From Panorpa germanica (Eukaryota; Arthropoda; Insecta; Mecoptera; Panorpidae): a DNA stretch of 64,000 nt. Shown here piece by piece: positions 53,419 to 64,000 of this stretch (position 1 is its first letter; each line of letters opens with the position of its first letter). The stretch is taken from NCBI GenBank assembly GCA_963678705.1, contig OY783217.1, positions 4,030,001 to 4,094,000 on the forward strand, in the 5' to 3' direction. Under the pieces are notes generated by a model that saw only the letters and a program-made list of their open reading frames with translations, searched no databases and was not told the origin of the DNA. A program made the position numbers and the translations under genes.

Positions 53419-53520
53419 TACGAGGTGTGACCAAAAAGAAATCTTGCAATTTTTGAATTTCGCGCGCTTCTCTTACCCCATTGAGCCCATTTTCTTTTTA
53501 TGATGTTGGTATAAACTTAT
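53419..53520 (+). mobile_element. mariner-like terminal sequence
   Basis: ACGAGGTGTGACCAAAAAG at 53420-53438 closely resembles the ends of insect mariner transposons (ACGAGGTGTG...AAAAAG). I find no matching opposite end and no transposase motifs downstream. It is probably a solo end or very decayed copy; the right boundary is a guess. Confidence 0.35.
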
Positions 53521-54483
53521 GAATAATTAGATTGGCGAATTCAATGTCAGAGTAAATTAAACTTAAACTTTGACGTCTTGGGATTTTAGAATTGCCTATT
53601 TATCCATAAGATAACAAGCTGTGATCGTCTTAAAAGCATTCGGAGATAATTCAACGATTTAGTATTAAACGATTAAAAATAAAATAATTTTTTTAATTAT
53701 TTATAAGTTTAATTAAACCAACTTTTATATTTGCCAGACGTTTGCGTTGGATAAAATAAATGATTAAATTTGTGAATTTGCTTGCTGTAGAGTATAAAAA
53801 TATTAAACACAACATTATATAAATTAGAGGTTATTCTGTACCATTGTGTAATTTTATTTAGCATTATTCAGTTGAATACCATACGTGAGACATCCATTGA
53901 AAAATGTGTGATGATGTTTTCTTAAACACACTTTTTATACAAAAAAAATATTGTTGACATAGAAGCTAAGATTATGAAGAGGATGATGGTCATTTTAAAA
54001 TTAGAACAAGCGGTATATTTTAGTGAATAAATTGTAGCTAATTGCTTGCTGCTAAATATAACAATTTAGTACAAAAATCTACCACATTAATTGTAACAGT
54101 TACAAAACAATATGTTTCTTAATTCTTTGTATACAGAATCTTACAAAGTTTCTTTTAATAAGTATGAAATATACCGCTACTAAAGCAAAGCCCGTGTCAA
54201 CAACACGGTCTCAAATTACAAAGGAAAAAGACCGAACGTACGCGGATACCTGACTTACGTTATTTAAGAACGTGTTGTTCAAAAGTCATATAACGTTCGA
54301 AATGGAGCAATAGCGGAATTAAAGCAGACCCGCCATAATTTTGAATAGTTTCATAGTTTCAACAATTTCATTGATTTACTATAAAAATGCATAATTAATT
54401 GTAAGCTACTAAGACTAACATTTTATTTATCTTTGTTATCAACATGTTAATATCTATTTTATTTTATAGCACATGTAATATAA

Positions 54484-54906
54484 GATGCGGCAGCATAAGT
54501 TCCTTTTTTTTAAATCGCGCCATTCAGTCGGATGATGTCGTAGAGGAGCGCTAGTGATCTCGTTCGAAAGGCGGGACAATAAAGTTTTGTTCCGACATAG
54601 TTCAGTCGTCATCATGCGTTGTAACAGTGAGAAGCGTGCGTTTGGAGTACTACCTACTTTTCGACCGAATGTTCTGTGATCACAACCCAGCGCGTCTTTC
54701 GGAATCGCTTTAATTTAGCCTCGTTTGCCCCTGTCCCGGACCGGAAATCAATTATTACGTACGTCACTACATTCAGACAAACTTCAAGTGCGATAAGACG
54801 AAGAACTGGAGTCCCTCGGACTCTTGTTACCCTTGTCTTCATAAGACCAACTGCATCGCACTACATCTCATTGCTACTTGCGGTTCACATTCTACGTCTA
54901 CGCATA
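54484..54906 (+). pseudogene. DUF4817-type transposon end with broken transposase N-terminus
   Basis: It starts with a terminal-repeat-like TGCGGCAGCATAAGTTCC (54486-54503). An ATG at 54614 opens MRCNSEKRAFGV, which stops after 21 codons. About one frame off, ITTQRVFRNRFNLASF, then APVPDRKSIITYV, TFRQTSSA and RRTGVPR are recognisable as the N-terminal helix-turn-helix (DUF4817-like) region of a widespread arthropod DDE element. The DDE catalytic part is missing and the homology ends near 54906. It has at least one frameshift and a 3' deletion, so it is inactive. It shares its first 120 bp with the inverted copy at 7362-7547. Confidence 0.6.
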
Positions 54907-55999
54907 GGTCAACAAAATGAAATGAAAATATTTAAGGCGCTAACATTTAAACAAAAATATTTACTTACATATTTAAAAGAATAATTTAATTTAAAAAGTC
55001 CACCACTGTTTGGTGGTTGCTATAATAATAATTATGAACCTAAAATCCGTTGAAAATAAAATCTGCACAATAAATTAAACCGAATCACATTGATTACTAC
55101 CGGAATCAATGGCGGTGCCTTTGAATCTAATAATCGTAACAATTATTTTAATTTTTTATTATGTTTCTGCGTGCTTCTCTGCGTTAAGGTTTGCGTTGTG
55201 TTTGACGCGATCAAATTGTTATTGCTTTAAGTTCCATAGCAATAATTTGATTGTCAACAATAAACCAGTATTTTCTTTTTATTTATTTTGCAAATACTTG
55301 CTGGCTTTTACAAATATTAAAAGTGTAAGTAAACAGAAAATAAAGACACAAATGAATAGATAAAATAGACGAATAGACAAATAGAGTAGAAGAAGAAGAA
55401 CTAACTCGTTAAATAATAATATAAAATTAATTACAGAAATTGTAATTTTTACTATTTTTATTTTGAAGTATACTCGTAATGTTTTTTTTACTAACTATCA
55501 AAGTATTCTCCCACAACATGCAGAATTAATTATGCTCATAGTTAAACTGCAGACCATTTAATACATCCAGTAAACAAAACGAAGAAGATCCATTATTTAA
55601 CAAGCCAATTGATTCATCTGCAGCTACAGGTTAAGAAATAACTAATATAAATTTCTATTTTATGTTCTATGTATATAAATTATCATGTCGGAAAGGTGTT
55701 ACCTGAGATAATTGTTCATATAATGTTAGTGTACTGTGCAATACAGTGTGCAACTAGCTGCAGTCTCGACACTGCATACCTGCAGTGTGCCAAGACCAGG
55801 TACTCTCAAACGTGGCGTTGTAATTATTTTAGAAATAAAATTAATTTCATTTTTTTTTTTTTTTAATTTATTATTTTATTTTAATTTCGCTTAAACAAGA
55901 TTGTGTGATTGAATTATTGTTACTAATTTTGAAAGTATTATGAATTAATGAATACAAAAGGGCCGCATTAATTTGAACAACTATATAACAACTGTTATA

Positions 56000-56460
56000 C
56001 ATAAAACTGTTAGATATAAAAGGATTTGGGAGAGAGAGATATCACAATACTTAAGAGAAAAAGACACAAAAATATGAGAAGGTTTGCCAGATTTAGATTG
56101 GGAAACGAGGAGAAAGAAAACAGATACTGGGGAAATAGCGTGAAAAAGATGTGTAGGGTGTGCGGAACGGAGATAGAAATATTGGAGCACATTAAATTTT
56201 CATTAAAGAAAAAGGTAATAAGCGAAAAGAATATTGGGCTGTTATTAAAGGGTGACAGTGAAAGGAAGAGGTAGATGGCGGAGATAGAGAAAAAGAACGA
56301 GGAAAGAGAAGGAATGGCAGAGTAGAAACAGGAGAGAGAGTAGCAGGAAGAGCGAAGCAGTAGCAGTTTTGTTTTTGTTTTTATAAGGATAATTTTAGTT
56401 TTTTTTTTCGTTTGGAAGGAGTGAGAATGTTTAGATTTAATAGGGATCAAAATTAATTAA
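56000..56460 (+). mobile_element. decayed LINE tail, plus strand
   Basis: An 82-codon frame (56026-56274) contains ARFRLGNEEKENRYWG and MCRVCGTEIEILEHI, the Cys/His C-terminal motif of a LINE reverse transcriptase. It continues as a purine-rich sequence with stops and a T-rich 3' UTR. The opposite-strand 146-codon frame here is a Ser/Phe-rich shadow of the purine tract, not a gene. The element is 5'-truncated and non-functional. Confidence 0.7.
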
Positions 56461-57289
56461 GCACAATGATATGTTAATAAATGAATTAAGACACAAGAAT
56501 GTAAAATGGCAAAAACATTAAAAATAATAGTATAACAACTGTTCGAGACTTTATATGAGACTGGTTGGTTGATATATTGAAGAATATACAAGTAGAAAAT
56601 TATATTCAAAATAAATCTCAAAAATATCAGTTGCTCTGGATCTAAAAAATTCTTTGTGCCAAAAAATGCTTCGTTGCTAATGCATGTGTGAGTATGCTAA
56701 TGTTAAAATAAGAAACAAACATATTTGTATAAGTGGTATTTGCAAGATTGAGAGTCACTGATGCTCAGTCTACATGATTACACAAATGTACCTGTAGTAC
56801 CAACCGTAGCTAGTGTTGTTCTTTGAACGGCTCATTGTTGCCGTGATTGTTGGGATTGTTGAATTGCAGACATTTAATGGAGTTTAAGGCGTTCGAGGCG
56901 TGAGTTAGTTCTTTGCCTAGGGTTTTTTCTTACGATAGTTCATCTAGAGGTAATCCATGCCCAGTCAATGTCCGTTGCGACTTGTGACACCGACTTTTTA
57001 CACTAATTAAATGCTTTAACATCATCATTAGTCCCAACTATTTTATAGTGTTATGTTTTTGCTTGTTATCTTTCTTTCATTGGATTGTAGAAATAAATGT
57101 TTACCAAGGAAAAGATGTTTTGTATGAAGACCAAACCAATTAGTGTATCGTATAGAAATTCATCGTATAACGGTTCATCGCAATAATAATTAAAATTCAA
57201 ATTAAATATTGAAATATTGCAAGTAAAAATAGATTGATAAATGGGTCATTTGCTAGCGTAATTAATGGATTTAATTAATTTAAACTTAC

Positions 57290-57298
57290 CTTCGTCAT
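57290..57298 (-). CDS. retn: candidate retn start exon (M-T-K)
   Basis: On the minus strand the sequence aaaATGACGAAG is followed directly by a perfect donor, GTAAGT. It encodes only Met-Thr-Lys and ends in phase 0, which is exactly what the acidic retn exon at 43425-43649 needs. The context before ATG (TTTCAAA) is a good insect start context. Upstream, possible acceptors are gactgaccag (UTR exon from 57350) and gttaaacag (from 57326), so the exon probably carries some 5' UTR. The implied intron is about 13.6 kb. A three-codon coding exon is easy to find by chance, so this rests on the ATG, donor and phase agreeing. It is inference until RNA evidence is seen. Confidence 0.4.
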
Positions 57299-57809
57299 TT
57301 TGAAATTAATAAAAAAAATTCTACAGCTGTTTAACTTTAACAGCCTTCACCTGGTCAGTCAACAAACGATTAAAGTAATGTTCGATTCATACAAAACCCA
57401 AATAGCACTCGCTACAATTGCTTTCATGAACACAATAACATTTTTGATTAAATTATAAATGAATTAAATTAAAAGTTCATATTAATTAAACGAATGGAAT
57501 AAAGTTCGTACATTTTCAGATTACATTTTACAATTAATTTCGTATGTACTGTTAGTTTTGAATAAGTTTTACATTTCATATAAAATTTAAATTTTATGAA
57601 TTGCAACTACAATGTAAAGGAACAGTTTGAAGCTCGTGTGATTAAATTTCTAGAGTTTGGTTTAAAAAGATATTTACAATAATTATTGGCAATAAACTTA
57701 TAGCATATAAATATTAATAAATCAATCCAACAAAGCCATGAATCTCTGTGTGTTTTAAACCATAAATAAATTGATCTATAAAATAAAGGCTAAGTAAATA
57801 TACAAAGCA

Positions 57810-57908
57810 CCGTTCACATCAGTGCGATTTTAACATGCGACATGTTTTATATTTCACTCACGAAATGTAAAACATGTAAGCATGTTGATGTCGCACTGAT
57901 TTGAACGG
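57810..57908. repeat. near-perfect 99-bp hairpin
   Basis: Arms 57810-57855 and 57862-57908 are inverted (CCGTTCACATCAGTGCG against CCGTTCAAATCAGTGCG, then AACATGC...ACATGTTTTA.ATTTC), with a 6-base loop, actcac. About 40 of 46 positions pair. A tiny fold-back MITE is most likely. A small-RNA-producing hairpin is possible. Confidence 0.6.
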
Positions 57909-58549
57909 AACGTAAAATACACGATGTGAGTGCTACGTTTTGCTAAGACATGAATTGACTAAATGAAATAACTTATTCTATGGGTAAGGAAGCCTCATTA
58001 CTGATATAAAGTAAATAACTTGTAACTTTAAACGAGGAAATTAGATTTTCATTAACTTGTCTATAAAGTTTGTGTTCAAACATTTATTTATCGTAAATAT
58101 TACATGCTAGCCACAATATTATATATTAAACTATAATATTTAGAATTTAAATATTCTCTAGCCTTAGATTTAGAAATGTAGTGTAGAAATGTAACTTTTT
58201 AAGGTCTCACTAGCCCGTCTCACTAACTATTAATTGCACAATATCACATTCCATATTATAAACTATTGCAACACACTGCATTGCAAAACATATGCAAAAA
58301 CAATTACATATCTTACAAATTTATTATTATCCATTACTGGATTAATCAATTAACTAATAAAAGTTCAAGCTTCCACCTCAATTCTATTGTTAATTTATCC
58401 ATGAATAATGTTATTAATGCAATAAATTTATCGCCCAACGATTTATGTTATCAAAAAGAAATGCAGCGTAAAATGATTGCATTAATAACATTTATCAAGA
58501 ATTAATAAAATATATTAAACGAAAAAATTATCTGAAAGTTAATTACGAT

Positions 58550-58990
58550 CTGAGTTAAGCGAAGTGACTGTGAGGAAAGATAGAAAAGAAGAGGTTTCGG
58601 AGAAGAGAGGTATAAGCAAGGAGGAAGAGGAAAAGGAGGAGTAAAGAACGAAGTAGGATGAAGTGAGAGTAACGAGAAAAAAAAGAGGAGTAAGTGTAAC
58701 GGAAAAGAAAATGAAAAAAAAAACCTGTTTAAAAGAGGAAGAGATTCAGTAAAAGAAATAGAAAAAGAGTTGAATGTAGCAACTGTTTAGGTTACTGTTA
58801 GTAAAAGAGCAAATAAGAGACGCGTAGAAAACCAAAGAAAGAGTAGGAACTGTAGAAAGAAAAGAGGAAAGAAGGAGGTGGATGGCAGAAGTACAGAGTA
58901 GAAGGAAGGAGCTGAAATGAGAAAAGAAGGAGTAGAACACTAAAGAGAAGTCGTTAGTGTAAAATATGTATTAGAAAGGAATTATATTAG
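58550..58990 (+). mobile_element. purine-rich, probably LINE-derived relic
   Basis: Over 400 bp are strongly purine-rich on the plus strand, with Lys/Glu/Arg-rich broken frames (KDRKEEVSEKRGISKEEEEK; VERKEERRRWMAEVQ). The composition and the WMAE-type motif match the inter-domain region of the LINE family seen at 49741-50230 and 56000-56460, but no Cys motif survives. It could instead be a simple purine tract. Confidence 0.35.
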
Positions 58991-59639
58991 AGATTTGTTT
59001 TCTTTTTTGAAAATTGTATAGCCGAAAAGCTTCACATAATAAGTAGTTGATAAAGCAGATCATCTGAAATATACAGACGTTAAATAAATCTATATTTAAG
59101 GAAAAGGTTTCCAACCCCTGTCGCAATGACAGTGAACAATTAAGTAATGTTCTACGTTGCGCTTATTTCTCTACTTTTATAGTCATACACTCCGTGCAGC
59201 GTACGAACCAGCTTTTTAATGTTTTACAGACTTCGTTGTACTTGCGATGGATATTACCTTTTATATACTACATTTTATTACATGAACTCTGACCTTAGAT
59301 GAGCATAATAATTGCAATTGCACTATTGCAACCCCCTTAAGCAATGTGATTAGTTAGTTAGCTTTATAAATACACACATACACTTAAATAATATAATAAT
59401 AAAGTGCACGTATATGGATTATATCTATATGTTTGTAATATAAAAATTATATGAATGAAAAGATATATAAAAAAAACAAAAAGTTGTCGTTTTTTTAGAG
59501 AAAACTCATTAGCTTGAGAGTGTAGACAATGGTTTAATGTGAGAGGTATTTAGCTGTGAGTATCGTTATAATTGTAATTAATGTCGGTCTAATCATAATT
59601 ATATGATTCATATCTTATTTTATATTATTGCTTCATTTA

Positions 59640-59890
59640 AGTCAAAGAAATGAAATCGTTAGAATGAGATATGTTTTCAAACACATGCTGAAATACAGGT
59701 CTGGATTAATTCTGAAGAGCCAGAAATTTTGACTGGTTATAAGAGAATTGGAGATATTCGTGTTCGTAATTGTAGGGAAAATAATTTTGAAAACAGATGT
59801 ATAAAGATAAATGCATTGGACTTGTTGTATGAAACGTGGAAGAGAAGACAAGAGAAGTAGGAGAGAGAACGTACGCAACTGGAACTAGTG
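59640..59890 (+). mobile_element. possible further LINE relic
   Basis: A weaker purine-biased stretch with a broken frame ending in NVEEKTREVGEERTQLE. It is 3' of the purine-rich block at 58550-58990 and may be part of the same insertion. The similarity is compositional only. Confidence 0.2.
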
Positions 59891-60582
59891 ATATATGAAT
59901 GTTTACTCATATAAATGTGTTACTGCCAGGCATCAGTCGCATTTCAACGATGGTCGATTCGAAAATCAATTAAACCTCACATAGCCGATCTCAGATGTTG
60001 TCTCTGAATACAGAGCTTGATCGAAAATGCAACTTTTTATTTAAAAAGTTTTTGTTTGTAAAACCGGTTTCTTTATAACAAAAAACAAATAGTCTACTAC
60101 ACCCCAGGAATGAGTTTGGTCATAAGTTTGAATTATATACTACTACATTTTGAATCTAACAAATATATGAGATTTAAAATAAATAAATTATAAAGAAGTA
60201 CATCTTTTTTAAATTAAAAGTATAAAATAATGTATTACGGTAATAAATGAAATAATAATTAGTATTTAACGCACAAGTTTGTTGCAAACTTGTGTTTATA
60301 AAAGTTATTTTGTAGATTTTGTTGTTCATTATCTAAAATTAAAAATTATACACATATAATTTACGAGACAGAAATATAATAGGTGAAAATAAGTTATACA
60401 CGAATGAAATATAATGTATCAAATGATACGAAATGGTTAAAAAGCTCTATAAATGTCTCTTTACATTTAAAATGAAGTGATATAAGTAGACATTATCATT
60501 TAACTGATATTAAAGACTTGTACATCACTCTGTACGGTTTATATACGTTTATAGCTTTGGTCCCCAAACGTCCAAATCTTAC

Positions 60583-60800
60583 AACAGCTGTATATCATTA
60601 AAATGCTATTAGTCAGACGAGCGAGCGAATGACAGGGCCTAGTGACTCGCGAGACGCGGGCCTCGACGTGTGGACAAAAAAACGACGTGTGACAAGGACG
60701 GAAGATGGAACACGTGAATAAATGCGCTAAAATGTAGTCGCAGCGCAGACGCAACGCAGACATGCGGCGGCGTTGTAGCCGAGATTGTGATACACATGTA
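60583..60800 (-). promoter_or_regulatory. CpG-rich island, candidate promoter / 5' UTR exon of a minus-strand transcript
   Basis: About 200 bp here are strikingly richer in G+C and CpG than anything around them (many cg dinucleotides, including a cgcgagacgcggg run). On the minus strand the island contains TCGCTCGCTCGTCTG, typical of insect 5' UTRs, and ends in a usable donor, TT then GTAAGA (60577-60582). It lies about 3.3 kb upstream of the candidate retn start exon, so it could be the retn promoter and first non-coding exon. A 74-codon minus-strand frame (60539-60763) runs through it but is Cys/Arg-rich and looks accidental. Orientation and link to retn are inferences. Confidence 0.35.
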
Positions 60801-63800
60801 TCTCTGTGTAATCAGATTCAGTAGGATCGTTAATTAATAAATGTTTCTTGTAATCTTCATTTGGCATGCGCTGCTTATACAGAGATGGGTTAATTGCAAA
60901 TTAAAAGATAATTAACATTTGTAATTGAATTAGTAATGGTAACAGAATGTGACTCCCAATTTTGTAAGTGACAGGTATCGGAAATATGCGACCGATTTTT
61001 TCCCCCTAATAATTTCTTAAGTCGTTTAAGATTATTTCAATCTTATTATTTGTGGAATAAAAACTTTGTAACCGTAATTAATCTTTCCGGTATATATACA
61101 AGTGATCTTCCTTGTAAAATAAGAAGTGATATAAAAGTATTAAGGTGTAAGGTTAAACTTATAAGTGTATAAGTTCAAAAAGTTTTAAATAATCCTAAGA
61201 GCATGATAAAGCATTCTAAAGATTGTGAAAACGCATAACTTTTTAGGCATCATTTTAATCTGGTTGCATCCACTTTCTTTAGTTGTTATCTTTAATTAAT
61301 ACATTTCACCATAAATAGCATTTCCTAAAAAAAGATAAGACGATACCCTTAATATGAAAAAACGCTATTGAACTTGAAATAGGTTCCTATTTCTTAAAAC
61401 CTCATAATCATATCAATATCTTAAGGATCTTGGCTATGATACCAACCGGTTTTTCTTTTAGTTATGTAAGCAACTTGGCCAACATACTCGTATAAGAAGA
61501 TAATTATAATTTGCCTAATTATATTACAACATTCAAAATACTACAACCCGCTGTATTCAAATAAGATTTTTTATAATATTATTATATTCAGATTTAATGA
61601 TTTACAGTCGTAATAAATGCACGAGTCTACGAAGAGAGAAGTGGGGGAGGGGGTTGAAGTTAAAGAGGCATATGTATACCTGATAGCCTGATACATACTT
61701 ATAGCTGTCAGGCAAATCGCGTGAGAATACAAGAGTCAAAATACTTTGCTTGCAAGCTAAGACCTAAACTATCTGACTTTAAATTACGTTCAAAAAAACA
61801 ATAATTGTTTCTAGCTTCTGTTTAATGTGCCGTTGGGACCCTGTAATTATTCTATAATCATAGTCAAAAATAATATTTATATACTTATATTTTTTTCTAC
61901 AACTTTGAATTTTTCTTAGTCGGTAAAATTATAACATAATATATGATTCACACTGTTAAAAAATAGGTACTTTTATAGAGAATTACTCAATGAGCTAGTT
62001 TATTAGCAATGCTAATGCTCTTATCGCTGGTGTCCTTATTTCGCAGTCAATTGTTCCACTGCTCCAAAGAATTGCATTGCGGTAGGACTTAAAACTAACA
62101 ATAGAGCAAGCGACCTTTTTAAATTTACGAGTACAGAAGTAAAGATTTTTAACTAGTCAAAGGCGACTTTTGTTTAGACCGAAGTGTAAAATCTACGCGA
62201 ATGAAGAAAATTTTAATTCATCTGCATTTGTGGGAAGAATAATGGGGGGAAGGAGGTCGATTCATTCGTTTTGCGGACGCGTAAATATGTGGGAAGCACA
62301 CAATGCAGACGCGACTATCTTAAGACCGTATTTCTTCATTGCCAAAATTTTTAGCGAGGTCTCTGTTTATTCAATGTGTTCATATAGTGTTTTCCTTATC
62401 TTTCTATAGGGTATTGCTAACAAAACTTAAATTAATGAAAAAACAATCTAATAAAATTAATACACATTATTGATATATTAATTTATTAACAGTGTATAAT
62501 ATAATACAACCAATATTTAAATAAAAAATTTAATAATTTCGTGTAAAACAATTTATGAAATTGTAATGCCACCGACCATCGGCTACTGACTATTGACTGC
62601 CAGCGATATGAATTAACATTCTATATAATAAATTGGTTGTATTAATTTGAACCCTGATACCATTTCCATCTGAACTCAGCAATAGTCCAGTTTATATAGT
62701 TGTATTGGTGTATACAATGACAATCACATATTTACCTTGTTTTTATGTAATGTAGGAAGTATAGATATAAGGTTAGTATCTGTAGAATGCGTAAAGCTAC
62801 GCGGTAACTAGAATAAATTGCAATTACGCAAAAAGTATCAAGGCAAAAACAATAATTATTATAAGTAAATATTAACAGTAATAGTCCAATCAATTTGGTA
62901 CATTATTTAATTAAAAATATAATAATTAATTACTTATATTAATGCGAAGGTGTAATCAATGTGTGCTATCAACAGTAAATAAATATTAAAAAGTTCAAGT
63001 TATAAAATAATCACTAATTTAATGCAACGGTTATGACTATAACTTTTAATCAGGTTATGGGCCTAGATGTTTAGACGTGATTGATTTGACGCTCTAGAAA
63101 GAACGCCTTTTATGAGATAGCAATTCTTTTTAGTGAAATACCATGCTATCACGAGGTTTGTAAAGAAAAATGCTTTTAGTGACGTAGCTGATAATAAAAA
63201 TGCGCTTTGCCTGGTTTTGGAGAAGAATAAAGGACATGCAACTGTATACGTATGCAAGTTTATTCCAAAGTGCCAATCTAGCACTAGGCTACTTTAAATT
63301 CAAAATTCCATTAGACTCACAATGTACAAAAATGAATTCAAATTCTTGTGAAACTGCAGAGCAGATTTTTACAGATTGAGATGTCTTATACAACACGACG
63401 CTATTTTTTTTTTTCAAATCAATATATATTATATGTTAGGATTATTACTCACGCTTTGTTGTCAATAAAAGTTGACATATTCACAAAGAATAAGAAGAGA
63501 AGACGACATATTAATAGTTGTATCACATGTATGGTACATTGCTATACAAAGCAACTATAATAATTTTAATATGTAAATTTACATTATAATATTACTAAGA
63601 AATATGACTACATATACATACAGAATACTTTGTAGTACATGTACACGTATATGCGATGGTATAAACCCTTTAATAGCTATTCTAAAAACCACAAAAAACA
63701 TCTTGAAAGCAAAAACCCAACAAATATATGTATATTAATAAACATTTTAAAAATAAGTGAATAAACTGATGTCGCGAAAAGTCTTTTGATGAGACAACGC

Positions 63801-64000
63801 ACAGACATACACGGTGCTTGCAAAGAGCCTGACAAAAGTTTAGTGATGTCTTGTATAGTGTGAGAGCAGAGGTTATTTCATTAATTTATGATTCGGTGAC
63901 CAAAAAATCTATAGAAAAGAAAATCTATTAGAATAATACACAAAAAATGATTCACTTCAAAGTGTACTTTGATATATAAATTACTCCTTCGGTGTAAGAA

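Larger units (their letters stand above)
43650..57289 (-). other. presumed first coding intron of retn, dense in mobile-element debris
   Basis: This is the interval between the candidate start exon and the acidic retn exon. Between its GTAAGT donor and TTTTAG acceptor it contains several LINE tails in both orientations, a fold-back element, a MITE copy, a SINE fragment, a mariner-like end and a DUF4817-type transposase relic, each listed separately. Two GC-rich exon-like islands (50655-50766, 53040-53189) also lie here and may belong to a gene nested on the plus strand. Its upstream limit depends on the tentative start exon. Confidence 0.45.
57909..64000. other. upstream of retn: LINE relics, a CpG island and AT-rich DNA
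   Basis: Outside the LINE-like tracts (58550-59890) and the CpG-rich patch (60583-60800) I find no exon, RNA gene or repeat that I can support. A G-rich purine run (gtgggggagggggttgaag) lies near 61641. Confidence 0.5.

Noticed and set aside
56010-56450. 146-codon minus-strand frame, longest in the window
   Set aside because: It is the Ser/Phe/Leu-rich complement of the purine-rich LINE tail on the plus strand; its length follows from the skewed composition.
60539-60763. 74-codon minus-strand frame in the CpG island
   Set aside because: Cys/Arg-rich without motif; the interval is better explained as promoter and 5' UTR.
735-62130. Repeated word ACTCGTA/TACGAGT across the window
   Set aside because: Roughly a dozen occurrences against about six expected from composition; too weak and scattered to be a signal.

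Overview
This is an A+T-rich (by eye about 70-75% AT) stretch of an arthropod genome, almost certainly an insect. Reasons: intron-bearing genes with long introns, exons of the insect ARID transcription factor dead ringer/retained (retn), and many small decayed transposons. Several 5'-truncated LINE tails, purine-rich on one strand and ending in an (R)FR.GNE...YW....C..C motif, resemble LINEs I know mainly from ants, bees and wasps. A hymenopteran is therefore a reasonable but unproven guess. No bacterial operons, rRNA, convincing tRNA genes or CRISPR arrays are visible.

The only gene I can name with confidence is retn on the minus strand. Two internal coding exons are clear (43425-43649 and 42166-42495), with good splice sites and matching phase. 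The second ends exactly at the start of the ARID domain (WSFEEQFKQVRQ then a donor). A three-codon start exon (M-T-K then GTAAGT) at 57290-57298 fits the phase. A CpG-rich patch at 60583-60800 could be the promoter and 5' UTR exon. The ARID and REKLES exons were not found in the 42 kb to the left. Either they lie beyond the window's left edge, making most of 1-42165 a giant retn intron, or they are too short for me to recognise.

Region by region. 1-480 has four CACGTG E-boxes and two inverted repeats. 1010-1258 is a small TIR element. 1259-13050 is AT-rich with one decayed DUF4817-type transposon end and an orphan 111-codon ORF. 13050-13380 is a LINE tail. 14815-15112 is a long TA microsatellite. 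18102-18222 is an exon-like GC-rich island. 25095-25427 holds a SINE fragment next to a MITE. 29427-29720 is a 294-bp MITE. 40092-40177 is a probable terminal exon of an unidentified plus-strand gene. 43650-57289 (retn intron 1) is crowded with mobile-element debris: a fold-back element holding a LINE tail, two more LINE tails, a SINE, a mariner-like end, a DUF4817 transposase relic, another LINE tail and a MITE copy. 57810-57908 is a near-perfect hairpin. 58550-59880 has further purine-rich LINE-like sequence. The rest to 64000 is featureless AT-rich DNA.

I found no convincing new defence, biosynthetic or other multi-gene system. The items most worth a second look are the isolated exon-like islands with G/C-rich third codon positions, which look unlike the local codon use of retn, and the structured repeats listed under findings.
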